Shown in pieces: positions 17,501 to 25,520 of a stretch of DNA of 64,000 nucleotides. A program made the translations under genes and the position numbers. The notes below the pieces were generated by a model. It was not told the DNA's origin, searched no databases, and saw only the letters and a program-made list of their open reading frames with translations. Every line of letters starts with the position of its first letter. Within the stretch, counting starts at the first letter, position 1. The stretch is from Natronorubrum aibiense (lineage in GTDB: Archaea; Halobacteriota; Halobacteria; Halobacteriales; Natrialbaceae): positions 62,001-126,000 of the forward strand of contig NZ_CP045489.1 of assembly GCF_009392895.1 (NCBI RefSeq), in the 5' to 3' direction.

Positions 17501-20028
17501 CAACGGACGTCCGCGGGGTCGTGGACAAACTCGACGATCGGGGCGTGCTCGAGGCGGACGACGATTACGTCGAACTCGATCCAGGTGCGCTCGAGGTGAC
17601 GCTCGCGGGTGACGGCGATGACCTGCACTACAGGCTGTCGACCGGGGGCTACGAGCACACGATCGACGCGCAGTTCGGTGGGCGAAGCGGAGACGCCGTT
17701 CCCTCGAATGCGTCGATTGATGCGCTGGCAGACCCGGAACACCCCCGATTCACTGCTCGTGCGTACCGGACGACATACTCGAAGCCCCGCATGCTTGTCG
17801 GGCAGGTATACCACGGGATGACCGAGAAGAAGGAACGGCGCGAGTTAGAGTACCTCTTCCGCGAGGGGAACCAGCCCCACTTCCTCTCGACGGGACCAAC
17901 GATGGAACTCGGCGTCGACATCGGTGATTTGGATGCGCTCCTGTTGTACGGTACGCCGCCAAACATGAACGCGTACCTGCAGCGAATCGGTCGCGCCGGA
18001 CGGGACTCCGGGTCCTCGCTCGTACACTCGGTCAGCCAGCGCAACCCTATCGACTACTACTACTACGAGCAACCGGCGGACTTGATGGACGCCGACCCAC
18101 AACCGGTTCCGCTCAAGGAGTACAATGAGGAGGTGCTACGCGTCTCGCTAACATGGGGGGTTCTCGATTACGTCGCCGCGAACTTCGTTGTCCCGTGGGA
18201 CGTCGAGCGGCGCGGACGATACGCGTCGGTCAGCGGCGGCGACGAGTTCGAACACCGTGTGCCCTCGTCCGACGACGACGCTGCAAAGCTGACTCACGTA
18301 ATGTCCGCGCGGACGAAGGAACTCGGTCTGCAGTCGCGGAACTCGAAGCTAGCCGCGCTGGGGACGGTGGTCCACGACTACGACCGGGAGATCCGGAAAC
18401 ACCTCGAGCGGTTGTTGGACCACCGGTACTGCGTCGAGTGCAATCGCAAGTACGACCGCGACGCCGACCGCGGGACCTGCGTCGACGACGACTGCTCGGG
18501 CGAACTCCGTGACGCACTGTCGGAGTTCGAGCACTTGATCGACGAGGCGGTCGAGCGGTTTGCCGACCGCTTTATCGACCACTACGGAGAGTACCGCCGC
18601 GAACTCGAGGACGAACTCGAGGATGTCCAGCGGCGCTGGAGGAAGCTCAAGCGTGATCGCCGCCGGGCGAGTTCCGGCGAGGAGGCACGACGCATCTCGG
18701 AGGAGCGCGCCACGCTCGCCGATCGTAAGGAGGCACTCAGACGGCGACTGGACCAGATTGAGCGTATGTCCTATCTCGACTTCTTGCGCGAGTCGCGCCA
18801 GAGTCGCTACGCGTTCAACATGCGGAGCGTGACAAACAACGTCGGCGTCAGCCTCGTTGACGCGGGCGAGGACGGCTACCTGACCCGTAGCATCGGCGAG
18901 GACGACGGACGGTCGATGCGGATGGCAATCAGCGAACTTCACCCGAGTGCCGCGTACCTCGACGGCGGCGACGCGTACGTGGTCTCCCAACTCTCGACCG
19001 ACGAGTTCGCGTCGTCGGAACTCCGCGAGCGCGTTCGGCGGAGCAAGGCGAGCGGACTTGCCGAGGAATACGTCTGTCCAGCCTGCGGAGAGGGCCACGA
19101 CGCTCCGGGTGATGCCTGCAATTGCGGCGCCGACGCGGACCTCCGGCGGCGTCGGTTGGTCGTCCCTGAGTCGGTACGGGCCCACCGTTCCGACCTCCTA
19201 ATGTCCGCAAATGGTGATCCCGCACGGACGATGTATCGTGAGCCGTCGAACGAGATCCAGAACACCTACGCCGAGCGGAAGACGGAGGTTCTCGAGTTCG
19301 AACCGGCCAAGCGCTTCGATCTGACAGACGAGGACGGCGAGCAATTGGGCACAGTCGAGTACGGGAACATCGACGTGTTGCTCCATACGGACAGCTTCCG
19401 CGCGAAGTACAAGTCAGGTGAAATGGACGGTGAGACGACGCCGTTCATGCTCTGCGGCGACGACGACTGCCCCGGCATCGTCTATCGGGACGAGGATGAC
19501 CAGTTGCACTGCAGCGCAAACGCAGATCACGCCCCGGCGCACGACACCGGCTACGAACTGGCTCGGCTCGGATACGAGTATCAGACCGACGGGATTCGCG
19601 TCGACCTGGACGACACCGCCGAGGCGCACACCCTGGTCCACGGGTTCCGAGTCGCGCTCCAGTACCTCGGCGGCGTGAGCATCCGTGAACTCTCGGAGGT
19701 CGTCCACGGGGACGGCATCGTGGATCTGTTCGACGCCCAGGAGGGCGGCGCCGGGGTGACCGGGCTGCTGTTCGAGAACGGCGACGGGCGGCGGAACTTC
19801 GAGCAGGCGATCTCACTTCTCCGCGAGCACTTCCAATGCGACTGCGACGATGGCTGCCCGCTATGTCTCTACCAGTACGGTTGCGACACGCACAACCGGG
19901 GGCACTCATTCGATCGCGAAGGACTGTTCGAGCGTCTCGATCGAGCCTCGACGGCCATACTGGCGACCGACGGTGGTACCGGCATCGAACGAACCGAACT
20001 GAACGAAGACACTAAACCCGACTCATGA
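14524..20028 (+). CDS. DpdJ-like giant DEAD/DEAH helicase, copy 1
   Basis: An 1,834-residue superfamily 2 helicase. Motif I AATGRGKT is at residues about 111-118, motif II VFDEVH near 297-302, motif III ASSATV, and motif VI QRIGRAGR near 1152-1159. Residues about 508-750, between the two RecA-like cores, hold an array of roughly fifteen Cys pairs (CAAC, CRAC, CSRC, CPSC, CESC and so on), predicted to form several zinc ribbons. The C-terminus ends in a DUF1998-like Cys cluster (CDCDDGCPLCLYQYGC near 1771-1786). DpdJ and DISARM DrmA are related helicases of this type. It starts two bases after the previous stop, and its end overlaps copy 2 by four bases. It is likely a DNA-translocating component of the restriction module. 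Confidence 0.8.
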   Translation: MENPTQRATEAVSAYRNHFVGRTGPAARSIANRQERLLEDPDGLVNVRGPYLQALDVPNWSDESWRSFASRVRLNPLIKKTFDDLGFRRLYDFQERSIETIRDGHDTVVTAATGRGKTEAWLIPILDRILEKKRRGEADGTTATLIYPTKALAQDQFKRLVQYLYRINEQWPTNQQITIGIYDGDTPTNVSANAQGYLESSFKYTECPGANEDLEKCRNCGQGVHVHHSGQSYELRPEKRQCTEDVPLDFIRLTKHSILTEGVDILLTNPDTINMKLVNVNAPDEHETFVYDPEYLVFDEVHTYDGLFGSYTATLTKRMRALREDRGCDDLQVIASSATVENDVELFQQISGATEVKHVDEQTRSLDAPLETGMPPAFTESTLDEADLLAFARGKQTPPLLADIDFDVDASIHDDDRLLELLGDELFDVIANSDGDASPVVTAFRALHAELSTEPRTYEAFLRWVTEEFDLTEPEAEQALENFTLLGTFSGLLENRTHLFSWPIDGFYACAACDAVYTSPQETCRACGHGFVTRSTYCSRCDDESLVAWFCPSCEQLDPYVPSEEGERRADDEHHCQRCLEGRNEEVRSLRVTFQPTLECESCGERTTRSTRTSCQECATDLVHVGPDRYQCPNPDCETSVEYEPGCSACGGDQRPVTGDGPVDCPGCGQSYEADVPETCDCGRSLTQTRLVPWVCRKDSCDREYFGDPPDTCPCGSYTFARAGLFEVLADSFCESCGTSTVGDPVCDCDSTVRTRETPFQAYQTIQPDGSVRAASSFSSVAPCTHQGLNYNTDRRYDELVRGPGNLAVTTSQYLLRRVADEEGHKAAKLLSFADSHRDMKEVDRDFSEPEVATLLDQTLVETTRQREPWIDAETVLDDAMGLIEDFGDELAPPQDVRGVTFNLAEELVDVPRRHMDTEEAVRDRLRRRLYPHSYAGRYGEFGGALADDGLVDIRLNPDVRAGLSAEERGIVQEVVKNGSGTSIEKIDPPSPSTDVRGVVDKLDDRGVLEADDDYVELDPGALEVTLAGDGDDLHYRLSTGGYEHTIDAQFGGRSGDAVPSNASIDALADPEHPRFTARAYRTTYSKPRMLVGQVYHGMTEKKERRELEYLFREGNQPHFLSTGPTMELGVDIGDLDALLLYGTPPNMNAYLQRIGRAGRDSGSSLVHSVSQRNPIDYYYYEQPADLMDADPQPVPLKEYNEEVLRVSLTWGVLDYVAANFVVPWDVERRGRYASVSGGDEFEHRVPSSDDDAAKLTHVMSARTKELGLQSRNSKLAALGTVVHDYDREIRKHLERLLDHRYCVECNRKYDRDADRGTCVDDDCSGELRDALSEFEHLIDEAVERFADRFIDHYGEYRRELEDELEDVQRRWRKLKRDRRRASSGEEARRISEERATLADRKEALRRRLDQIERMSYLDFLRESRQSRYAFNMRSVTNNVGVSLVDAGEDGYLTRSIGEDDGRSMRMAISELHPSAAYLDGGDAYVVSQLSTDEFASSELRERVRRSKASGLAEEYVCPACGEGHDAPGDACNCGADADLRRRRLVVPESVRAHRSDLLMSANGDPARTMYREPSNEIQNTYAERKTEVLEFEPAKRFDLTDEDGEQLGTVEYGNIDVLLHTDSFRAKYKSGEMDGETTPFMLCGDDDCPGIVYRDEDDQLHCSANADHAPAHDTGYELARLGYEYQTDGIRVDLDDTAEAHTLVHGFRVALQYLGGVSIRELSEVVHGDGIVDLFDAQEGGAGVTGLLFENGDGRRNFEQAISLLREHFQCDCDDGCPLCLYQYGCDTHNRGHSFDREGLFERLDRASTAILATDGGTGIERTELNEDTKPDS

Positions 20029-23000
20029 GCTCACAAGACGACACAATCGAACTCGCGGAACAGACGAAGCGAGCGTACGCGGAACACGTCGTCGCGTCCG
20101 GTCGGTCCCGGGTCCTCCGGGACGTGATCGACCGGTACGCGGAAACGGACGCCGATGAACCACTGGAAGAGGCGGTAACCTCATTCACGCGGACACGAGG
20201 CCCCTTCCTCCAGGCGCTGGACCTCCCCCAGCGAGGGCCCGACTGGAAGTCCTTCGCCGACGAAGTCGGCCTGCACGAGGACGTCGCGCGCACGTTTACC
20301 GAGGCTGGATTCGAGCACCTCTACGAGTTTCAGGCAGAGACGATACGGTCGGTCCTCGACGGTGACCACACTCTGGTGACCGCGGGGACCGGCCGGGGAA
20401 AGACCGAGAGTTGGCTCGTCCCGATCCTCCAGTACATCTGCGAGGCGAAAGCGGGCGAGCATCCCGACCATCCGCCACAGAGCGTCAAATGTATCCTGAC
20501 CTACCCGACGAAGGCGCTCGCACAGGATCAGCTAAAGCGCCTCATCGAGTATCTCTACGAACTCAACCGAAACCGTGCGGGGTCCGATCGCATCACGGTC
20601 GGTATCTTCGACGGCGACACGCCCCAGAACGACCCGCAGGAGTTCGAGTACCTACAGACCGCCTACAAGTTCTTCGAGTGTCCCTGCGAGCACTGTGACG
20701 GCTCGCTGACTGTCGAGCGGACTGAGGACGAGCAGTTCCGCGTTGACCACGATGCAACCGGAACGCCGGAGGTCGATCTCGACTTCATCCGCCTGACCCG
20801 TGATGAGATCGTGGCCGAAGAGGTCGACATCCTCCTGACGAACCCCGACACCGTCAACTACCGGTTGTTCAACGTCAACGAGACCGACGAGCAGTCCGCG
20901 TTCGTCGAGCAGCCGCGGTTCGTCGTCTTCGACGAGATTCACGAGTATTCCGAACTGTTCGGCGCGTTCACCACCGGGCTGATGCGACGCTATGCCCGAT
21001 CACGCCAGGAACTGCTCGATAACGACGCCATCGAGGACGACGATTTGCAGGTGATCGGTGCGAGCGCAACCGTCTCGAACCGCCGGGCTATCTTCAACCG
21101 GATCCTGCCGTTCACCGACCCGGAGACGTCGGTCGTGACCGAGGATCCGCAAACGCTCGATGCACCGATACCGACGACTGTTCCGGAGCCGTTCCGCTTG
21201 AACGCGCTCGATGTCGAAGCATTCGGGCAGGCGCTGGCCGACGGCGGCGAGTTAGGACCGGCCGGTGAACGGTTGCTTGCGATCGCTGATGTCGATATAC
21301 CTGGCGACGCGACGCCGACAACCGCGCTTCGCCGGGTCGAGGACGCCCTCTACGAGCGGTTGCTTCACGGTGGAGACGACGACCTCGACTTCGTCCGGGC
21401 GCTGTACGCTGAACTCTACGAGGATCCGCAGGAACTCGACGGACTGACCGAAACGATTGCCGCCGAACTCGATGTCGACGAATCGGTCGCCACGACGATT
21501 CGGGAGAACTTCGTTGCAATCGGTCGGCTGGCGGGCGTCCTCGAGAGCAGGGTTCACCTGTTCTCCTGGCCCATTGACGGGTACTACACCTGCCTGCACT
21601 GTGGGACGGTCTACGACACGCCCCGGAGCCAGTGTGCGGAGTGTGACCACCACTTCGTGACGAAGTTCTCCTACTGCCGACACTGCGGGGAGGAAGCTCT
21701 GGAGTCCTGGTTCTGTCCTGCCTGCGAACGCCTCGAACCGCTCGCGGTGACGTCCTCGGAGGGACGGTTCGAGTACTTCGATGTCCAGACCTGCAACTGC
21801 GACGAGGGGACTGAGAGCGAGACGGACATGATCCGCACTCTCTGGCGGCCGTTCTACGAGTGCTCCGGGTGCGGTGACCAACAGACCATCGACCGCGTGC
21901 GGCGGTGCACGTTCTGCGACGCTGAAGCGCCGATGGTGCTTACGGACGACCGCGAGGCCTACGAGTGCACCAATCCCAACTGCGGCGCACGAACCGAGGC
22001 GACGGGCACCCACGAGTGTCAGTCCTGTTCGCACGAGGAACTTCACCCCCTCGCCGACGACACTCTCTACTGCGATGAGTGCGATGAGACCTACCCCGAC
22101 ACTGCTGGAGAACGCTGCGCCTGCGGCGGCGCCTTGCGACCCAAGCGTTTCCTTGGCTGGCAGTGCAGCGGCGAGGACTGCGACGCGGTCTACCTCGGCG
22201 AGGCCCCGCGGACCTGCGAGTGCGGGAAGCGGCGGTTCGCCCGCACTGCTTTGTTCGACCTCGACCGCGTCTCGCAATGTCAGTCCTGCGAGCGCGAACT
22301 GTTCCCCGAGCAGGAGTGCTTCTGTGACGACCCCGACGTGAAGACCGTGCCGAAGGGGTACAGGACCTACAAGATGGTCGACGAGCGCGGAGAAGTGCGC
22401 TCACCGACCGACTTCCCGGGAGCCGTACCCTGCTACGACAAAGGAAAATCGTACTCGAAGCATCGCCGCTACGAGTCGATGCTCCGTGGTCCGGGCAACA
22501 CGGCCGTGACCTCTTCTCAGTACCAGCTCCGGGCGTCGGCCAATCCGGACGACCCCGAAACGTTCGAGCGGGCCAAACTGCTCTCGTTCGCTGACAGCCA
22601 GTCCGACATGAAGGAACTGGCTCGGAACTTTGAGGAACCGGAGACGTCGTTGTTCTTCAGTCAGTTGACCGTGGGTGCTCTCGAGGACGTCGACACCGAC
22701 TGGGCGACACTTGAGGAAATCGGCGAGCGCGTCTGGGCGGCCGTCTCCGAGTACGAGGAGATGCTGGAGACATCTGCCGACGCCCACCGCTCGCCACTCG
22801 AGCGACGACTGACGGAGTACGACGAATCTCTCGAGCGCTACGTCCACGACGAGGTGGCCGCGCGCGTGCTGTCCGGCCGGTTCAACAACCGCCGCCGGAC
22901 GCCTCGCCTTGCGAGGAACGGGCTGATCGATGTTCGTCTCGACGTCGATATTCCGTCGCTCGACGAGACGAAGCGAGAACTGCTTGCCGAGTTCCATGCC

Positions 23001-25520
23001 CAGAGCGCGCGCTACGTTTCTACGCTCGCTGAGGAGATCGAGGGCGCAGGCCACCACGTCGAGGAACTGGTCGACATGGGCGTCCTCGAAAAGCGGGACT
23101 CGGACGGGAGTGTCGTCGTGGCGCTGGCGCCCGACGCCGTCGAAGTCGCGCTGACCGGCGAGTCGACGCCAGCCGAGTATGATCCGGCAGCAGAGCGGTT
23201 CTACACGACGTTCGACCTAGCCTGCCGCGACGTCGAAGCCAACCTTGTCTCGTTTACCGACAACTACGTCGCACGGGCGGAGTTCTCCCATCCCCACTTC
23301 GATCGGCTGGCGTACCGTATCGAGTCCTCTGATCCAATGGTGTTGCTCAGTGACTCGTACTTCGGGCAGACCGAGCGATCCGATCGGCGCCGTCTGGAGT
23401 ACCAGTTCCGCGAGGGGCGACACCCTAACTTCCTCTCTTCGGGGCCAGCGATGGAGGTCGGCGTGGACATCGGTGATCTCGACTCGCTGCTGCTGTACGG
23501 GACACCCCCCAACGCGAACTCGTACCTCCAGCGCGTGGGGCGAGCCGGGCGAGCATCCGGGTCCTCGCTCGTGCACTCAGTCAGCCAGCGCAACCCCATC
23601 GACTACTACTACTTCCGGCGCCCAGGGGAACTCATCCAATCGGAGGCCCAACCGGTGCCACTGAACGAGGTGAACCGCGAGGTCCTCCAGCGGTCGCTCA
23701 CGTGGGCCGTCCTCGATGCCGTGGCGGCGACACGATGGGTCCCGTGGCGCCGCGAGATGAGTGCGATGGACGATCTGTTCGTCTACGAAGAGGACGACGA
23801 AATCCGCTCCCGCGCCGAGACGCCCCGACCCAACGACGTAGTGACCTTTAGCACACTCTTGGCGAACGGATGCGGGCAACTCCAGCCAGGAGCGGTCATC
23901 TCGCCACTGGAGGCGCTCCGCGAAGTGGCCGAGGAGGACGCCGACGGCCTGCAGGAGTACCTCACTGACGTCGTGCGGTTCAGCCCCTGCGATCGCTGCG
24001 GTCGTAAGCACGAAGCGGGGTACGAGGGCCCCTGTGCCGACGACGATTGCGACGGTACGACGGTGTCACTGCTCGACGAGTACGACGACCTCGTTGAGGA
24101 CGCCCTCGAGAGTTTCGAGCAGGAAATCGTTGACCGGTACGTCGAGTTCGAGGACGAACTCTACGACGAACTCGATCGCGTAGAGGACCGCATCAGCGAC
24201 CTCCGGCGGTCCTCGCGAAACCGGCGACGCGGGCGGCGAAGCGATGAACCGGAGACGGATCAGCGCGAAGAACTCGATCGACTCCGGGACCGCCGGACAC
24301 GTCTGGACGAATTTCTGATGCGACTCGAGAGCATGCAGTTCCAGGCGTTCCTGAACCGGTACAGCGACGCCGCATTCAGTCTTCGGTCGGTCTCGGCCAG
24401 CGTGACCTACGATCTCATCGGCAATGGGTTCCAATCAGCGACCAACGGCGGACTCGACCGTGACCGCCAGATCGCGCTCTCGGAACTCCACCCTGGCGCC
24501 GCGTACCTCCACGGCGACGACGAGACCTACGTCGTCACCGAGGTCATCGAGGACTCACACATGACTCAGGAAGTCCGGAAGAACGTCCCGGACGAGGCGA
24601 TCTGTCTCCGGTGTGGCGAGACCGAGGATGTCGACGCCTCGCACTGCGAACACTGCGGCGAGCGTCTGAAACGGCTCGAGACCGTCGTCCCACGGCGCGT
24701 TCAGGCCTACAAGGACAGCCTTCCGATCGATCGCACGGCAGACGGGGGCGCGCTGACACCCGCAGCAATCTACCGGAACCAGCAGGACGAGGTCCAGAGC
24801 ACGTATGCACCCGTGGAGGACGAGGCGGTGTCGTACGAACCAGCCGAGGACCGCCGGTTCCGCATCGTGACCGAGGGCGGAGACTACGTTGGGACGCTGG
24901 AGCACGGGAACCTCCATCTCCGATCGTCGACGACCCAGTTCTTCGCCACGTACAAGGGCGGCGGTTCGGACGGTCTCCCGACCGTCTTCGAACTCTGTGG
25001 CCGCGATAATTGCTCCGGCGTGGTCGCGCGCACCGACGACGCCGCCTACTGCCTGCAGAATCCCGAACACGACGTCGGTGACTCGAAGGCCATCCGACTG
25101 GCCACAGAGTTTGAGACTGCCGGCGTCCGACTGCAACTGGCCTCCGAGGAACTGGAACACACACTCGCACACGGGTTCCGCGCGGCGCTGCAGTACATTG
25201 GCGGCGTCAGCGTCAGGAAGGTCCCCGAGACGATCGAGGAGGAGGGGACGTTCATCTACGACGGCGACGAGGGCGGCAGCGGCATCAGCGTCCTCCTGAC
25301 CCAAGGCTCTGACGGCGACGACGACGGGAACTTCCGACAGGCAATAGAGATCGTCGCCGAGACGTTTGACTGCGACTGCGAGGACGGGTGTCCGTTCTGC
25401 CTCTACCAGTACGGCTGCACGAACCACAACGATCCCGACACCTTCGACAAAGAGCAACTCGTCAAACTCGCCGGGGAAGGACTCCGACTCGAACCCGCTA
25501 ACGGAGGATCGGATGAGTAG
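20025..25520 (+). CDS. DpdJ-like giant DEAD/DEAH helicase, copy 2
   Basis: An 1,831-residue paralogue of the preceding gene with the same domain order. Motif I AGTGRGKT is near residues 120-127, motif II VFDEIH near 301-306, motif III GASATV, and motif VI QRVGRAGR near 1168. The central zinc-knuckle array lies near residues 520-770. The DUF1998-like cluster CDCEDGCPFCLYQYGC is near 1782-1797. Collinear identity is obvious in the N-terminal segment (RGPFLQALDLP versus RGPYLQALDVP) and around motif VI, so the pair arose by tandem duplication followed by divergence. Both copies keep complete ATPase motifs, which suggests two working motors rather than decay of one. Its last eight bases overlap the PLD gene. 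Confidence 0.8.
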   Translation: MSSQDDTIELAEQTKRAYAEHVVASGRSRVLRDVIDRYAETDADEPLEEAVTSFTRTRGPFLQALDLPQRGPDWKSFADEVGLHEDVARTFTEAGFEHLYEFQAETIRSVLDGDHTLVTAGTGRGKTESWLVPILQYICEAKAGEHPDHPPQSVKCILTYPTKALAQDQLKRLIEYLYELNRNRAGSDRITVGIFDGDTPQNDPQEFEYLQTAYKFFECPCEHCDGSLTVERTEDEQFRVDHDATGTPEVDLDFIRLTRDEIVAEEVDILLTNPDTVNYRLFNVNETDEQSAFVEQPRFVVFDEIHEYSELFGAFTTGLMRRYARSRQELLDNDAIEDDDLQVIGASATVSNRRAIFNRILPFTDPETSVVTEDPQTLDAPIPTTVPEPFRLNALDVEAFGQALADGGELGPAGERLLAIADVDIPGDATPTTALRRVEDALYERLLHGGDDDLDFVRALYAELYEDPQELDGLTETIAAELDVDESVATTIRENFVAIGRLAGVLESRVHLFSWPIDGYYTCLHCGTVYDTPRSQCAECDHHFVTKFSYCRHCGEEALESWFCPACERLEPLAVTSSEGRFEYFDVQTCNCDEGTESETDMIRTLWRPFYECSGCGDQQTIDRVRRCTFCDAEAPMVLTDDREAYECTNPNCGARTEATGTHECQSCSHEELHPLADDTLYCDECDETYPDTAGERCACGGALRPKRFLGWQCSGEDCDAVYLGEAPRTCECGKRRFARTALFDLDRVSQCQSCERELFPEQECFCDDPDVKTVPKGYRTYKMVDERGEVRSPTDFPGAVPCYDKGKSYSKHRRYESMLRGPGNTAVTSSQYQLRASANPDDPETFERAKLLSFADSQSDMKELARNFEEPETSLFFSQLTVGALEDVDTDWATLEEIGERVWAAVSEYEEMLETSADAHRSPLERRLTEYDESLERYVHDEVAARVLSGRFNNRRRTPRLARNGLIDVRLDVDIPSLDETKRELLAEFHAQSARYVSTLAEEIEGAGHHVEELVDMGVLEKRDSDGSVVVALAPDAVEVALTGESTPAEYDPAAERFYTTFDLACRDVEANLVSFTDNYVARAEFSHPHFDRLAYRIESSDPMVLLSDSYFGQTERSDRRRLEYQFREGRHPNFLSSGPAMEVGVDIGDLDSLLLYGTPPNANSYLQRVGRAGRASGSSLVHSVSQRNPIDYYYFRRPGELIQSEAQPVPLNEVNREVLQRSLTWAVLDAVAATRWVPWRREMSAMDDLFVYEEDDEIRSRAETPRPNDVVTFSTLLANGCGQLQPGAVISPLEALREVAEEDADGLQEYLTDVVRFSPCDRCGRKHEAGYEGPCADDDCDGTTVSLLDEYDDLVEDALESFEQEIVDRYVEFEDELYDELDRVEDRISDLRRSSRNRRRGRRSDEPETDQREELDRLRDRRTRLDEFLMRLESMQFQAFLNRYSDAAFSLRSVSASVTYDLIGNGFQSATNGGLDRDRQIALSELHPGAAYLHGDDETYVVTEVIEDSHMTQEVRKNVPDEAICLRCGETEDVDASHCEHCGERLKRLETVVPRRVQAYKDSLPIDRTADGGALTPAAIYRNQQDEVQSTYAPVEDEAVSYEPAEDRRFRIVTEGGDYVGTLEHGNLHLRSSTTQFFATYKGGGSDGLPTVFELCGRDNCSGVVARTDDAAYCLQNPEHDVGDSKAIRLATEFETAGVRLQLASEELEHTLAHGFRAALQYIGGVSVRKVPETIEEEGTFIYDGDEGGSGISVLLTQGSDGDDDGNFRQAIEIVAETFDCDCEDGCPFCLYQYGCTNHNDPDTFDKEQLVKLAGEGLRLEPANGGSDE

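Noticed and set aside
18349-19185. Antisense frame of about 278 codons in helicase copy 1
   Set aside because: It lies wholly within the coding helicase frame, and its composition mirrors the sense codons.
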